DNA of 64,000 nucleotides from Kutzneria kofuensis. Its GTDB lineage: Bacteria > Actinomycetota > Actinomycetes > Mycobacteriales > Pseudonocardiaceae. The notes below the pieces were generated by a model. It searched no databases. It saw nothing but the letters and a program-made list of their open reading frames with translations, and was not told where the DNA came from. Positions within the stretch are counted from its first letter, which is position 1, and every line of letters begins with the position of its first letter. Shown here one piece after another: positions 32,998-43,500 of the stretch. The position numbers and the translations under genes are program-made. The DNA is taken from positions 7,628,038-7,692,037 of the forward strand of contig NZ_JACHIR010000001.1 of NCBI RefSeq assembly GCF_014203355.1, in the 5' to 3' direction.

Positions 32998-34137
32998 GTG
33001 ACTTCTGCGGACGACTCGACCGGTGGTGTGACCCTCAGCGAGGGTCGGGTGCGGTTCCCGGGCATCAGCCCGCGGGCGTACGAACACCCGGCGGACCGCG
33101 GCGCACTGACCACGCTGCGTTCGGTGCCGGGCTTCCCCCAGGTGCTGCGCGCGGTCAACGGCGCGTTCGGGGAGCGCAGTGAGCGGCTGTGGTCGCGGGC
33201 GTCGTCGATCCGCGTCGGCCCGCGCCAGTACCCGGCGCTGGACAAGATCCGCAACGAGTGCGCCGAGATCCTGGACGTCGACCCGGCGCCGGAGCTCTAC
33301 GTCACGCGCAATCCCGTGCCCAACGCCATGACGATCGGCCTCGACCAGCCGTTCATCGTCATCACCACCGGCCTGGTGGAGGCGCTGGACACCGAGGGGC
33401 TGCGGTTCGCCATCGGCCACGAGGTCGGGCACGCGCTGTCCGGTCACGCGCTGTACCGGACCATGCTGGAGCGCCTGCTCCGGCTGCTCACCAGCATGTC
33501 GTGGATGCCGGTCGGCTACTGGGGCCTGCGGGCGATCATCGCCGCGCTCAAGGAGTGGTACCGCAAGGCCGAGCTGTCCGCCGACCGCGCCGGCCTGCTG
33601 TGCGTGCAGGAGCCGACGACCGCGCTGCGCACCCACGTGCTGCTCGCCGGCGCCGTCGATCCGTCCGAAGTGGACACCGAGGCGTTCCTGGCGCAGGCCC
33701 GGGAGTACGAGGCCGAGGGCGATGTCCGCGACAGCGTGCTCAAGCTGATGAACGTGATCGACCTGAGCCACCCGCTGGCCGTGGTTCGGGCCGCCGAGCT
33801 GCAGAAGTGGGCCGCGAGCGAGGGGTATCGGGAGATCCTCGGCGGCACCTACCCGGAGCGCAGCGACGACCCGCAGAACCAGTGGACCGAGGACGTGAAG
33901 TCGGCGGCCCGTTCCTACCGGGACGCGTTCGTGGAGACCACGGATCCGCTGGCCAAGGTGCTCAACGAGGTCGGCGGCGTGATCTCCGACGCCGCCGGCA
34001 AGGTGTGGTCGAGGTTCACCACGCGGCCCGAGCCGCCGACCGCGTCGGGGGAGCCACCCGCCGACGAGTCACCGGCCTCGTCGGAGGAGCCGCCCGCCGA
34101 TGAGCCGCCGGCCACCAACGGCACCCCGAAGGACTGA
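32998..34137 (+). CDS. M48-family zinc metalloprotease
   Basis: This 379-residue protein has the M48 motif HEVGH in [14 protein letters not shown] near residue 143 and a downstream acidic zinc ligand candidate in [10 protein letters not shown] hydrophobic stretch around [18 protein letters not shown] may touch the membrane, but no signal peptide is visible. The last 45 residues are Pro/Glu/Ser-rich and disordered. It starts at the GTG at 32998, directly behind GGAGGA with almost no spacer, so initiation may be leaderless. Related proteins act in membrane-protein quality control; the substrate here is unknown. Confidence 0.87.
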   Translation: MTSADDSTGGVTLSEGRVRFPGISPRAYEHPADRGALTTLRSVPGFPQVLRAVNGAFGERSERLWSRASSIRVGPRQYPALDKIRNECAEILDVDPAPELYVTRNPVPNAMTIGLDQPFIVITTGLVEALDTEGLRFAIGHEVGHALSGHALYRTMLERLLRLLTSMSWMPVGYWGLRAIIAALKEWYRKAELSADRAGLLCVQEPTTALRTHVLLAGAVDPSEVDTEAFLAQAREYEAEGDVRDSVLKLMNVIDLSHPLAVVRAAELQKWAASEGYREILGGTYPERSDDPQNQWTEDVKSAARSYRDAFVETTDPLAKVLNEVGGVISDAAGKVWSRFTTRPEPPTASGEPPADESPASSEEPPADEPPATNGTPKD

Positions 34138-34182
34138 CCAGGAACACCCACGCCCACACCACCTCCAGCACGTGAACCTGTT

Positions 34183-35364
34183 TCACGCATTCGGTGTGAC
34201 GCTGGGCGTGACTCGCCGGAGCGCGTCGGGGCCAAGGTCGGCCAGCGTCGGGTAGCCGTCGACGGCCATCAACAAATCCGCCTCCGCCAGCATGGACCGG
34301 AGCACGTGCACGACGCCGTCGGCGCCGCCGAGGGCCATGCCGTAGACGTACGGCCGGCCGACGCCGACGGCGGTGGCGCCGAGGGCGAGAGCCTTCACGA
34401 CATCGGTGCCGGAGCGGACGCCGGAGTCGAACAGCACGGGAAGACCGTCGGCGGCGGCGACCACGCCCGGAAGGCAGTCGAGGGCGGGGATGCCGCCATT
34501 GGCCTGGCGGCCGCCGTGGTTGGAGCAGTAGATGCCGTCGATGCCGCCGTCCCGGGCCCGGCGGGCGTCGTCGGGGTGCTGGATGCCCTTGACGATCAGG
34601 GGCAGCGAGGTGATGGACCGCAGCCACGGGAGGTCGTCCCAGGTCAGGGGGTTGCCGAAGAGCTGGGCCCACAGGCCGACGGTGGCCGTGACGTCCGCGG
34701 CGGGGTCCTGGCCGAGCCGCGCCCGGAAGACGGGGTCGGAGGTGTAGTTGGCGAGACACCGCCCGCGCAGCTGGGGGAAGTTGCCGGTGGAAAGGTCCCG
34801 AGGCCGCCAACCGGGAATCCACGTGTCGAGCGTGACGATGACGGCCTTGAACCCGGCGGCCTCGGCCCGGTGCACGAGGCTCTCGGCGAGCTCACGATCG
34901 CTGGGTGTGTAGAGCTGGAAGAAGCCGGGGGTGTCGCCGAGTCGGGGAGCGACGTCCTCCAGCGGATCCTCGGTGAGGGTGGACAGCACGAGCGGGACGC
35001 CGGTGCGAGCGGCGGCGTCGGCGGCGGCAAGGTCGCCGTGGCCGTCCTGGGCGCACAGCCCGAGCACGCCGATGGGCGCCATGAACAGCGGGGACGGCAG
35101 CGTCAAACCGAACATGGAGACGGACAGGTCGCGGTCCTTGGCGCCGACGAACATCCGCGGCATCAGGCCCCACTGCTGGAACGCCGTCGCGTTGGAGCGC
35201 TGGGTGTGCTCGTCACCGGCGCCACCGGCCACGTAGGACAGCAGGGACGGCGGCAGCGCCTGGGCGGCCCGCGCCTCCAGTTCGCCGAAGACCATCGGCA
35301 GGGACGGCGCGATGCCCCGCAGCCCGCCGAAGTAGATCTCGTACTGGAAGTCGCCGAAGGCCAT
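34183..35364 (-). CDS. Lactate 2-monooxygenase (FMN-dependent alpha-hydroxyacid oxidase family)
   Basis: This 393-residue flavoenzyme matches lactate 2-monooxygenase in length and sequence: [30 protein letters not shown], a [11 protein letters not shown] segment with the flavin-site lysine before it, and SNHGGRQ with the catalytic His. The mycobacterial enzyme converts L-lactate and oxygen to acetate, CO2 and water. The ATG at 35364 has GGGAGGGA upstream. It is divergent from the PucR-type regulator, 133 bases away, which probably controls it. The C-terminal tail VTPSVTPNA is encoded by a dispersed repeat fragment (34188-34219), so the native gene end seems to have been replaced. Confidence 0.9.
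   Translation of the reverse strand: MAFGDFQYEIYFGGLRGIAPSLPMVFGELEARAAQALPPSLLSYVAGGAGDEHTQRSNATAFQQWGLMPRMFVGAKDRDLSVSMFGLTLPSPLFMAPIGVLGLCAQDGHGDLAAADAAARTGVPLVLSTLTEDPLEDVAPRLGDTPGFFQLYTPSDRELAESLVHRAEAAGFKAVIVTLDTWIPGWRPRDLSTGNFPQLRGRCLANYTSDPVFRARLGQDPAADVTATVGLWAQLFGNPLTWDDLPWLRSITSLPLIVKGIQHPDDARRARDGGIDGIYCSNHGGRQANGGIPALDCLPGVVAAADGLPVLFDSGVRSGTDVVKALALGATAVGVGRPYVYGMALGGADGVVHVLRSMLAEADLLMAVDGYPTLADLGPDALRRVTPSVTPNA
34188..34219. repeat. Partial copy of the palindromic repeat found at 50,865-50,984
   Basis: These 32 bases match 50950-50981 at 27 positions without gaps, ending in the shared GCGTGACTCGCCGG. They cover the last codons of the lactate monooxygenase gene. A related word, 15 of 18 bases alike, ends the PucR gene at about 36643-36661. 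A small 6-bp hairpin (34171-34187) overlaps the edge. Confidence 0.6.
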
Positions 35365-35497
35365 CGATTTCCCTCCCGGTTGGTGTCTGTCACAATCCTC
35401 CGCCGGATCAGGCCGGCAGAGTACTGCGAATCCACCCAGCTCGCCGGCATGATGGTTGTGACGGGTCACAACCGGGCGAGGGGAAAGCGGGGCAACG

Positions 35498-36661
35498 ATG
35501 CTGGCGGACGCGCACGTGCCGGCGCTGGTCGACCGGGTGCTGGCCCGCCTGGTGGAGCGGCTGCCCAGCTACGGCTCGATGCCGGTGGAGGCGCTGACCA
35601 GCGATGTCCGCCCGATGACGGAGCGGGCGCTGCGCGGCTTCGTCGAGTCGCTGCCCGACAAGGGCGTCCCCGCCCCGGAGCTGGTCCACCAGGCCCGCGA
35701 GTCGGCGATCGCCCGCGGCGAGGAGGGCATCCCGATGCAGGCCATCCTCGACGCCTACCTGCTCGGCCTGCAGGAGAGCGTCACGCATCTGCGGCCGGAG
35801 CTGGAAAACGCCGCCGCGAACGACTTGATCGACTTCTTCGGGGCGGTGCTGACCTTCCAGCACGTTGTGCACCAGGCGATCGCGTCGGGCTTCCTGGAAC
35901 ACCGGGAGAGCACGGTGGGGGAGACGCAGGCGGCCAGGGGCGCCCTGCTCGCGGCGCTCACCGAGGGCGGCGACGCCACGGACGCGGCCTTCCGCGCCGG
36001 GATCAAGCTGCCCGATCAGTACGTCGTCGCGGCGCTGGCGATCAACCCGCATCCGGACGAGCTCCAGGAGGGCGTCGATCACGTGATGGCGGGCCGGCGG
36101 AAGGTGCGCCGGATCAGGCTGGAGCTGGAACGCCTCGGCCGCGACGACGTGCTGACCGCGTTGTCCCCGACCGGCGGCATCGCGCTGCTGCCGACCGCCG
36201 GCGACGGCCGCCTGCACGCCCGGCTGACGAAGGCCGCCGGCACGACGATCACCGTCGCGATGGAGCCGGCGACGCCGGCGGCGGTGCCGAACGCGGTGCG
36301 GCTGGCCCGGGAAGTCCTTGAGGTGGCGACGAAAACCCGCCGCGAGCCGGGCATCTACCGGCTCGCCGACGTGCTGCTCGAATACCAGCTGACCCGGCCG
36401 TCGGAGGCCACGGCACGCCTGGCGGCCCTGCTCGACCCGGTGGACGAGGACCTGCTGCGCACGCTCGACGCCTACCTGGACGCCGGTCTGCGCCGCAACG
36501 CCACCGCGGCGGCCCTGGGCGTGCACGCCAACACTGTGGACAACCGCCTGCGCCGGATCGGCCGCCTCACCGGCCTGGATCCCACCCGGCCGGCGGACCT
36601 GCCGATGCTGCGGGCCGCCGTCGCGGTCCGGCGGATGGCATCGGTTACGCCGAACGCGTGA
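35498..36661 (+). CDS. PucR/CdaR-family transcriptional regulator
   Basis: This 387-residue regulator ends in the PucR-type helix-turn-helix ([22 protein letters not shown]). A GGDEF-like central region and an N-terminal helical domain of the kind seen in actinobacterial PucR proteins precede it. CdaR-type members sense hydroxy acids, so control of the divergent lactate monooxygenase is a natural inference. The ATG at 35498 follows a GGGGAAAGCGGGG-like region. The last codons spell SVTPNA, the same tail as the divergent gene, from a related repeat. Confidence 0.85.
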   Translation: MLADAHVPALVDRVLARLVERLPSYGSMPVEALTSDVRPMTERALRGFVESLPDKGVPAPELVHQARESAIARGEEGIPMQAILDAYLLGLQESVTHLRPELENAAANDLIDFFGAVLTFQHVVHQAIASGFLEHRESTVGETQAARGALLAALTEGGDATDAAFRAGIKLPDQYVVAALAINPHPDELQEGVDHVMAGRRKVRRIRLELERLGRDDVLTALSPTGGIALLPTAGDGRLHARLTKAAGTTITVAMEPATPAAVPNAVRLAREVLEVATKTRREPGIYRLADVLLEYQLTRPSEATARLAALLDPVDEDLLRTLDAYLDAGLRRNATAAALGVHANTVDNRLRRIGRLTGLDPTRPADLPMLRAAVAVRRMASVTPNA

Positions 36662-36684
36662 TCAAGCGGGGTGTCAACCGTCAA

Positions 36685-36707
36685 TCGTTTGGTCCCGGTC
36701 GTTTGGT
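36685..36707 (+). promoter_or_regulatory. Direct repeat TCGTTTGGT upstream of the JAB-domain operon
   Basis: Two exact copies of TCGTTTGGT start at 36685 and 36699, 14 bases apart. They lie in a locally AT-rich stretch about 95 bases before the first gene of the operon. The spacing and position suit an activator site or a sigma-factor recognition region. No matching regulator is adjacent. Confidence 0.4.
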
Positions 36708-36799
36708 TACGAACATTTCTGACCGAACTTTGAAGTAATACGCGGCGAACATGCGGCATCCTCGGAGCGACCCCGGTCCCGTAGGAGAGAAACGTCCGC

Positions 36800-37384
36800 A
36801 TGCCCAGTCATCACACCCCTGCCGTGGTGGTCTGTCCCGAGGTGGTCGAGCACTTCCTGGACACCGCCCTGCCGGTGTACGAGACACTCACGCCCGACCA
36901 CCCGCTGCCCTGTTTCGCCGTGCTGCTGGGGGAGTCCGCGCCGGCGACCATCCACGTGCGCCGCCTCGCCTTCGGCGCCAACGCCCGCACCACCTCGTGC
37001 GCCGCGATCGAGGAGTTCGCCACGACCATCGTGCCGAAGTTCGGCAGCGCCTACGAGAACGCCGATCGCGGCTACTGGCTGGATCCCGCCGACCTGCTCC
37101 GCATCAACCGCGAGGCCGAGCGGAGCGGTCTGGACATCCTCGGCTCGATCCACATGCATCCGGACTGGCACCGCATCACGCGGGTGCCGGCGGAACGCGC
37201 CTGCACGCTGTCGTCCCGGCCGACGGCGATGGACGAGCACGTGTTCGCCGCGACCGGCTGGCCCGTCAACGTCATCTGCTACCTCGAGCAGGTCGGCGGC
37301 CTGACCAGCTACAACGTCGAGGCGTGGGACCCGGGTGGCGCGCCGCTGCCGCTGCGCACCGGCGTGAAGGTGGTGGCGGCGTGA
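36800..37384 (+). CDS. JAB/MPN (JAMM)-like protein
   Basis: This 194-residue protein resembles the JAB/MPN metalloprotease fold. It has FAVLLGE with the upstream Glu near residue 45 and GSIHMHPD with the HxHP zinc motif near residue 115. The Ser/Thr-x-x-Asp part of the JAMM motif is displaced: TAMD follows about 20 residues later instead of six to eight. It may therefore be a divergent isopeptidase or a non-catalytic MPN protein. GGAGAG precedes the ATG by about 11 bases. It overlaps the SgcJ-like gene by 4 bases and leads a three-gene operon. Confidence 0.65.
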   Translation: MPSHHTPAVVVCPEVVEHFLDTALPVYETLTPDHPLPCFAVLLGESAPATIHVRRLAFGANARTTSCAAIEEFATTIVPKFGSAYENADRGYWLDPADLLRINREAERSGLDILGSIHMHPDWHRITRVPAERACTLSSRPTAMDEHVFAATGWPVNVICYLEQVGGLTSYNVEAWDPGGAPLPLRTGVKVVAA

Positions 37385-37752
37385 GCGCGGAGATCAAGGC
37401 GCTCTGGGAGCGCATGGCCGAGGGCTGGGCCGCCGGCTCCGGCGAGCGGTTCGCCAGCGTTTTCGCGCCGGACACCGAGTTCGTCAACGTGCGCGGCGAG
37501 GAGCAGCACGGCCGGGCGACCGTCGCGGCCGGTCATCAGAACCTGTTCCAGACCCGCTACCGCGACACGAAGCTCACCGCCGACGTGCACAGCATCCGGT
37601 TCATCACCGACGACGCCGCCGTCGTGCACGTGGCGTCCACTGTGCACAGTTCCGACGGCAAGGCGACGGGCACGCACGCCCAGGCCGTCGTCGAGCGCCG
37701 CGACGGCGAGTGGCTGATCACGGCCTTCCACAACATGGTTCCCGCAAGCTAG
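37381..37752 (+). CDS. SgcJ/EcaC-family (SnoaL/NTF2-like) protein
   Basis: This 123-residue protein matches the DUF4440/NTF2-like family annotated as SgcJ/EcaC oxidoreductases: it opens IKALWERMAEGWAAGSGERFASVFAPDTEFVNV in meaning, and ends with WLITAFHNM. Such cones bind small hydrophobic ligands, but most have no known reaction. It starts at a GTG whose GTGA overlaps the previous stop, so translation is coupled. The neighbouring VOC and JAB genes do not reveal a pathway. Confidence 0.8.
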   Translation: MSAEIKALWERMAEGWAAGSGERFASVFAPDTEFVNVRGEEQHGRATVAAGHQNLFQTRYRDTKLTADVHSIRFITDDAAVVHVASTVHSSDGKATGTHAQAVVERRDGEWLITAFHNMVPAS

Positions 37753-37781
37753 ATCCGAAGTTGATCAACGCAGGAGTACCG

Positions 37782-38159
37782 ATGCCCACCGCCAAGCTCC
37801 GCCATCTCGCGTTCACCGCCCGGGACGCGGTCAAGCTCGCCCACTTCTACCGGGACCAGTTCGGCATGCGGATCTTCCACACCGACCCCGACGGCAGCCA
37901 GTTCCTCACCGACGGCTACATCAACCTGGCCATCATCCAGCAGGCCCTGGACGGCGACGTGCCGACCGGCTTCAACCACTTCGGCTTCCACGTCGACGAC
38001 GTCGAGGGGTCGATGGCGAGCCTGGTCGAGGCCGGGCTGCCCGAACCGGCGGTCCGCCACACCACCCGGCCGTTCGCCGAGTACCGGGCCATCGACCCGG
38101 AGGGCAACTGGTTCGACCTGTCCGGGCACGGCTATCTTCCTCCCGGCGAACAGGAATAG
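37782..38159 (+). CDS. VOC-family (glyoxalase/bleomycin-resistance-like) protein
   Basis: This 125-residue protein has the paired beta-alpha-beta-beta-beta layout of vicinal-oxygen-chelate proteins. A metal-ligand candidate His lies in RHLAFTARD near the start, another in HFGFHVDD, and a C-terminal Glu in DPEGNWFDL. The ATG at 37782 is preceded by AGGAG 5 bases upstream. It is the last gene of the JAB-SgcJ-VOC operon. The substrate is unknown; lyase, dioxygenase or binding functions are all possible. Confidence 0.82.
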   Translation: MPTAKLRHLAFTARDAVKLAHFYRDQFGMRIFHTDPDGSQFLTDGYINLAIIQQALDGDVPTGFNHFGFHVDDVEGSMASLVEAGLPEPAVRHTTRPFAEYRAIDPEGNWFDLSGHGYLPPGEQE

Positions 38160-38164
38160 CCGAA

Positions 38165-38190
38165 CGGGGGCCGCCGGAAGGCGGCCCCCG
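38165..38190. terminator. 11-bp stem-loop between convergent genes
   Basis: Arms at 38165-38175 and 38180-38190 are perfect complements with a GGAA loop. The hairpin lies between the VOC stop and the GH87-like stop, so it can terminate both. Confidence 0.8.
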
Positions 38191-38199
38191 CCGACGAGA

Positions 38200-40398
38200 T
38201 CACGCCATGTCCACCTCGAACTCGGACACCTGCCCGGCGGGCCAGCCCGTGTTGCCGGTGAAGGTGAGCCGCACGAACCGCTGCGTGGTCGTGCCGAACG
38301 ACACCGAGGCGGTGTTGCCGGACGCCGGATCGAAGGTGTAGCCGCGTGATCCGACGAGTGTGGACCACGAGTTGCCGTCGTTGCTGCCCTGGATGGTCAG
38401 CGTCTGTGTGCGGGCGCCCCACGCCGAGGACGGCGGCAGCTTCAGCACCACCTTGTTGATCGCGTAGCCCTGGCCGAGGTCGACGGTCAGCGACTGCGGG
38501 AAGGCGTTGTTGGTGCTCTCCCAGTAGCTGTCGGCGTTGCCGTCGTTGGCGTTGCCCGGCGGGAAGCCGCCCTGCGAGCCGCTGGCCGAGATCGCCTTGC
38601 CGCGAGCCAGGTTCGTGCCGGACGACGGCGGCGCGGGCGGGCCGGAGTTCGGCGGCGGCCACGTCGCGCAGTCGCCCCAGGTGCCGCTGTAGCCGCTGTT
38701 GCCGGAGCCGTTGAACGTCATCTTCGGGATGGACGACGGGTACGGGCAGTTGTACGTGCCGACCACGCCGACGCGGCTGGCGGTGACGTTGCTGACCGAC
38801 ACCGTGCCTTGGGTCTGCGACTGCAGGACGAAGGTGCCCACGCCCTGCACGGTCGCGCCGTTGATGGTGATGCCCTGGATCGTCTTGCCGGCGCCGTTGC
38901 CGTCGATGAACTGGATCGCCTCGTACGGGCTGTCGATCGCCTTGAAGTTGGTGACGTTGATGGTCACGCCGGTGATCGCCTGGTCGCGGGCGTCGAACCA
39001 GAGCGCGCCGACCCCGAACTGCCAGTTGGGATCCAGCGCCCCGGCGCGCAGCGTGGCGTTGTTGGACACGGTGATCGTGCCACCCAGCGGAACGCTGTTG
39101 AACCGGTTGGCCACCAGGATGCCACCGCCGAGAGCGTTGGTGTCCTGCACGAGGTTGCCGCTGATGCTGTTGTCGGAACCGCCGTACAGCGCGATGCCGT
39201 TGGCCAGGTTGGGCTGCACGACGGTGTTGTTGGTCAGCGAGTTGCCGGAGTCGGCCTGCCCGTTGGACCACAGCGCCAGGCCGTCGTCGCCGTTGTTGCG
39301 CAGGTAGTTGTTGCTGAGCGTGGAGTTCGTGACGGCGCCGTCGAAGTTGACGCCGTCGGCCATGGTGTCGATGATCCGGTTGTTGGCGATCGTCAGGTTG
39401 CTCGACGCCCCGTTCATCAGCCACAGGCCGCACTTGGTGTCCTGGATCCACAGGTTCTGCACCACGGACCCGTTGCCCAGCACGCCGTGGAAGCCGTTGT
39501 CCGGGCTGCCGTCGTTGCGCTCGGTGACGTCGCCGAAGATCGCGAAGTCGTAGAGCTTGATGTTGCCGGACGCGCCGCCGTTGTTGAAGATGTTGTTGCC
39601 GTGCAACGTGGTGTACCACGGGCCGGCGCCGCGGATGGTCACCTGGTCGACCTGCAGCGCGGACGGGATCTCGAACCGGCCGCTGGGGATCCACACGGTC
39701 TTGCCCTGCGACTTCGCCGCCGAGATGGCGTTGCGGAACGCCTGCGTGTCGTCGGACGAGTCGTTGGCGGTGGCCCCGTAGTCGGTCACCGACAGCGAGT
39801 TCGCCGGCTGCGCCGCCGCGCCGCCGACCTGCTCGAAGTCGGCGAGGTCGATGGTGGCCTGGCCGACGTCGCCGCCGTCGGCCTGCACCCGGACCTTGGC
39901 CCCGGCGCCGAGGTTCTGGCCCAGCAGCAGCCGGGAGTCGTCGAAGAAGTGGTGCGTCTTCGCGCCCGGGATCCAGCCGGTGTCGATGTACATGTACCGG
40001 GACGTCACCGACAGCCCGCTGCCGAGCTTGGTTCCGTTGACGTACACCGAGAGCCGGCCGGAGCTGCCGTCGGGCAGGTTGTAGTGGACGTTGATCGAGT
40101 TCGCCGCGGCCGGCAGCGTGAACTCGACGTACTGGCCCTGGCCGATGCGCACGGCCTGCCGGCCGGACGCCTCGGACGCGATGCTGGCCTGGCTGTAGTC
40201 GGGGCCGACGGCGGCGCCGTTGGTGGCCGAGCACTCGGCCTCCACGGTGCGGAACGGCACTGATGCGCCGCCGGAGGCGGTCGTGGGACAGGTGGCCGCG
40301 GCGGCGGGAGCGGCCCCGGACAGCAGGGCCGCGCCCGAGGCGATCAGTGTCGCGGCCAGCAACAAGGGCATGCCAAATGCAGGGTTGGCAGGCTTCAT
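38200..40398 (-). CDS. Secreted GH87-like alpha-1,3-glucanase/mycodextranase with carbohydrate-binding domains
   Basis: This 732-residue protein has a signal peptide (basic start, hydrophobic core, cleavage near AAPAAAATC). A CBM6/35-like module follows at about 55-200, then a right-handed beta-helix with pectate-lyase-like repeats (about 210-570: SVTDYGATANDSSDDTQAF, many NNTI/NNRI turns). A Pro/Ser linker leads to a discoidin (F5/8C, CBM32) domain at about 600-732. This layout fits secreted GH87 glucanases that attack fungal or bacterial alpha-glucans. The ATG at 40398 opens on the signal peptide. Another beta-helix hydrolase family is the alternative, so the exact specificity is uncertain. 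Confidence 0.72.
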   Translation of the reverse strand: MKPANPAFGMPLLLAATLIASGAALLSGAAPAAAATCPTTASGGASVPFRTVEAECSATNGAAVGPDYSQASIASEASGRQAVRIGQGQYVEFTLPAAANSINVHYNLPDGSSGRLSVYVNGTKLGSGLSVTSRYMYIDTGWIPGAKTHHFFDDSRLLLGQNLGAGAKVRVQADGGDVGQATIDLADFEQVGGAAAQPANSLSVTDYGATANDSSDDTQAFRNAISAAKSQGKTVWIPSGRFEIPSALQVDQVTIRGAGPWYTTLHGNNIFNNGGASGNIKLYDFAIFGDVTERNDGSPDNGFHGVLGNGSVVQNLWIQDTKCGLWLMNGASSNLTIANNRIIDTMADGVNFDGAVTNSTLSNNYLRNNGDDGLALWSNGQADSGNSLTNNTVVQPNLANGIALYGGSDNSISGNLVQDTNALGGGILVANRFNSVPLGGTITVSNNATLRAGALDPNWQFGVGALWFDARDQAITGVTINVTNFKAIDSPYEAIQFIDGNGAGKTIQGITINGATVQGVGTFVLQSQTQGTVSVSNVTASRVGVVGTYNCPYPSSIPKMTFNGSGNSGYSGTWGDCATWPPPNSGPPAPPSSGTNLARGKAISASGSQGGFPPGNANDGNADSYWESTNNAFPQSLTVDLGQGYAINKVVLKLPPSSAWGARTQTLTIQGSNDGNSWSTLVGSRGYTFDPASGNTASVSFGTTTQRFVRLTFTGNTGWPAGQVSEFEVDMA

Positions 40399-40449
40399 CG
40401 ACTGCTCGCTTCCTGGCCCGCGAGGCAGGGTGCGGACCACGTGCAGCGG

Positions 40450-40478
40450 ACTATACGAATTCCGACACTTGGCCGCAA
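40450..40478 (-). promoter_or_regulatory. Putative sigma-70-like promoter of the GH87-like gene
   Basis: Read on the minus strand, TTGCGG (40473-40478) and TATAGT (40450-40455) are separated by 17 bases, about 50 bases before the ATG. The -10 box is a 5 of 6 match and the -35 is weaker. Confidence 0.5.
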
Positions 40479-40515
40479 GAGTCGTACGAGTCGATGCAAG
40501 ATAATGACAAGTCGT

Positions 40516-43500
40516 TCACGCGGTGGCCAGGATGATCATCTCCGTCGGCTGCCACTGGCCGGTCGAGCGGCGTTGCAGCAGCGTCACGCCGGCAGCGAGC
40601 GCCCGGAACCGCCGGCACAGCGCCGCCTCCTGTGGGTCGGTCACCTCCCCGGCCAGGCACAGCGCCGCCAGCCGGATCGCGGTGACTGTGTCGGGTTCCA
40701 GCGGCGCGGACCGCTCGAACACCGGCGCGGCCACCCGCTCCAACTCGACCGCGGCCACGCACGCCCACGCGGACGGCCCCGAGTCCACGTCCTGCTCCTC
40801 GTCCTCGTCGTCCTCGGCGGCCGCGTGGTACAGCGCGATCACCTCCTTGCGCGCTGCGGTCGCCGTCGGCGCGAGCAGGTCCGGCGTCGGAACAAGAGGG
40901 TCGGGAAGCTGGCTGGTCACGCACAACCACTCGCAGAACCGGGCCGGCCAGTTGTCCGGCGTGGTGGAGCCGGACAGCAGCCAGGTGAACAGATTCGCCA
41001 GCACACGGCCCATCGGCCGGTGCGGCGTCGCGGTCTGGTCCAGGGCCTTGGGCAGGGCGAACACCTTCGCCAGCACGGGCGGCAGCTCGCCGACGAGTTT
41101 CCGGGCGAGCGCCGCGCCCAGGTCCAGCGCCCGCTTCCGCTCGGCCTTCGGTGCGAGGGCGACCGCCTGCACCACGTCGCGCGTCAGGTCGATCGCCTCG
41201 TCCAGCCGACCGTCCCCGAACACGCCCTTCGCCCGCTCCAACGCTCGCGCGATCGCCAGCGGCCGGTCCTTGCTGCGCTGCCGAACCTTGGACAGGGCCA
41301 CATCGAGGTCCATGCCGCGCACGTGCCGGCGCTGTGCCTTGCCCCGTACGTTGTCCAGCACGTATTCCAGTTGCAGCGTCAACAACCTGGCCTCCACCAA
41401 CGCGTGCACCAGCAGCAGCCGGGCCAGCGCGGTGTTCCAGCGGGCGACGTCGTCGGCGACAGCGGCCATCAGCACGGAATCGCTGACCTGGTGCGGATTC
41501 CGCTGCCGGGTCCACAGCTCCTGGCCCGTGCCGGTCCACACCGCGCACGGCGGCAGCGACAGGTCCGCGAGCTGGTCGGCATCGGGTAGCCGATACGCCT
41601 GGCTGCCGGAGATCTTGTTGACCCAGTTGGTGAACGCCACCGCGTCGGTGCCGCGGACGCCGCGCACCGGCTCGTCGCGGGCGTGCTCGGTCTCCTGCCG
41701 GTCCGGGTCGGGCCAGCCGGTTTCCTTCTGGTACAGCCAGTACAGTCCGTTCGTCACCGGCTGCGGGCAGATCCGAGCGCCGCCCGCGGTGCGGACGACG
41801 CGCCGCAGATGCCGGGTCACCAGCACACCCGCCATCAGCCGGCGGCGGTCGGCGGGCGCGTCCGGTGCGTACGCCGAATCCAGCAGCCCGTCGATCCGGT
41901 CCCGCAGTTCCGGCGCCAGCTCGCTGGCCTCCTCCGCACTGTCGAAGGCCAGCAACAACGCCGTGACGCTGGCCGACTCCAGGCAGGCAGCCACGATGCC
42001 GTCCGCGTCCGCGCCGGCCACGTAGAGCAGCGTCGTCTCCCGCCACCACACGTCGTCCACCTTCTCCGCGAGCACGTGCGCCAACCGCTTGTCGCGCACG
42101 TGACAGGCGGCCAGGTACTCCTGGAAGGTGTGGTGGGCAAAGGAATAGATGCCGCTCTCCCGTTCGATCAGCAGCCCGTTGGAGCTGACGTCGGCGAGGA
42201 AGTCCTCGACGCCGACCTCACGGGACATCCGGCGCAGTCCGGCGCGGATCGCGGTCGTGACAACGTCTTTCGGCACGTCACGGGTCTGCTGCTCCATCAT
42301 CCGGTAGGCCAGCCCGCGCAGCAGCGCCTCCTTGCGGTCACCCCGCAGCTCGACCGGCAGCTTCTTGGTCTCCTGCCGGCGCCACAGCATCACCTCGCAG
42401 ATCTCCCCGTACAGGTCCGCGCGGCTGCCCGGCAGCACGCCCCGATACCGGTGCACGTTGGCCATCATGGTGAGCAGCAAGGGATTCACCGTCAACTGGT
42501 GCAGCGACGGCGCCTGTGCGAGGCGGTCGAGCAGGTCGCGGGCGGCCTTGTCGGCACGCTGCCGCGCGGTGTCCGCCGCGCCGGTGATGCGCCGCTCCAG
42601 CGCGCCGTACCAGCGGTGCACGAACTCCGTCACCTGGCTGTCGTTGAAGTTGCACACCTGCAGCACGATCGTGCCGGTGACGCGGGCCGTCCGGTAGCCG
42701 TGCGGCCTTGACGTGACAACGAAGTCGTTGCGGGGATACTGCCGGACCTGGTGCTCCACCCAGGCCGCGACCGTCTCCCGGTCCTTCTGCCGCGCCACCT
42801 CGTCCAGGCCGTCCAACAGCACGACGCAGCTGCCGGCGGCCAGGCGCCGCTCGAACCAGTTGCCGGGGTCCTCGATGTCGTAGCGAGCCAACTCCCTCCG
42901 CAGCAAGGCGGCGACGCTGATCCGTGGACTGGCCACGATGGACGCCACGTGGTCGCGTAGATAGAGCAGCATCGGCACGCGGCGGCGACGCCGTCGGGGC
43001 TGCTTGAGGATCTCCCGGCCGGTCTGCCGCAGCAGTGTCGTCTTGCCGCTGCCCGGCGCGCCCAACACGGCCAGGACCTGCGGCTGCGGCTGGTCGAGGA
43101 ACTCCCACAGCCGCCGCCGCTCCTCACCGCCGACGTGGTCGTCGCCGACCAGGCCCACCTGCGCCTTGTCCGGCGACCGCGGTTCGAGGCTGACGTCGAC
43201 GAAGATCTCCTCCAGGTCGGGCTGGTAGAAGCCGGTGTTGGCCGGCCCCTGCGCCTCCGACGCCCGCAGCAGCGGCAACATGAAGTCCCGATATTTGCGG
43301 CCGAAGCCGGACAGCCAGCGCAGCACCGCCTGGTCCAGGCCCTTCACCGCGCGCTCTTTCCACTTCGCGGCCACGTCGCCGACGATGTCGGCGGCGTAGA
43401 CGAGCGCGGCGACGGCGGCCTCACACAGCACGAGCAGCCAGAACGCGAGTCCCGGTCGGCCCTCCAGCAACCCGACCACCGAGGGCACGCCACCGGCGAG

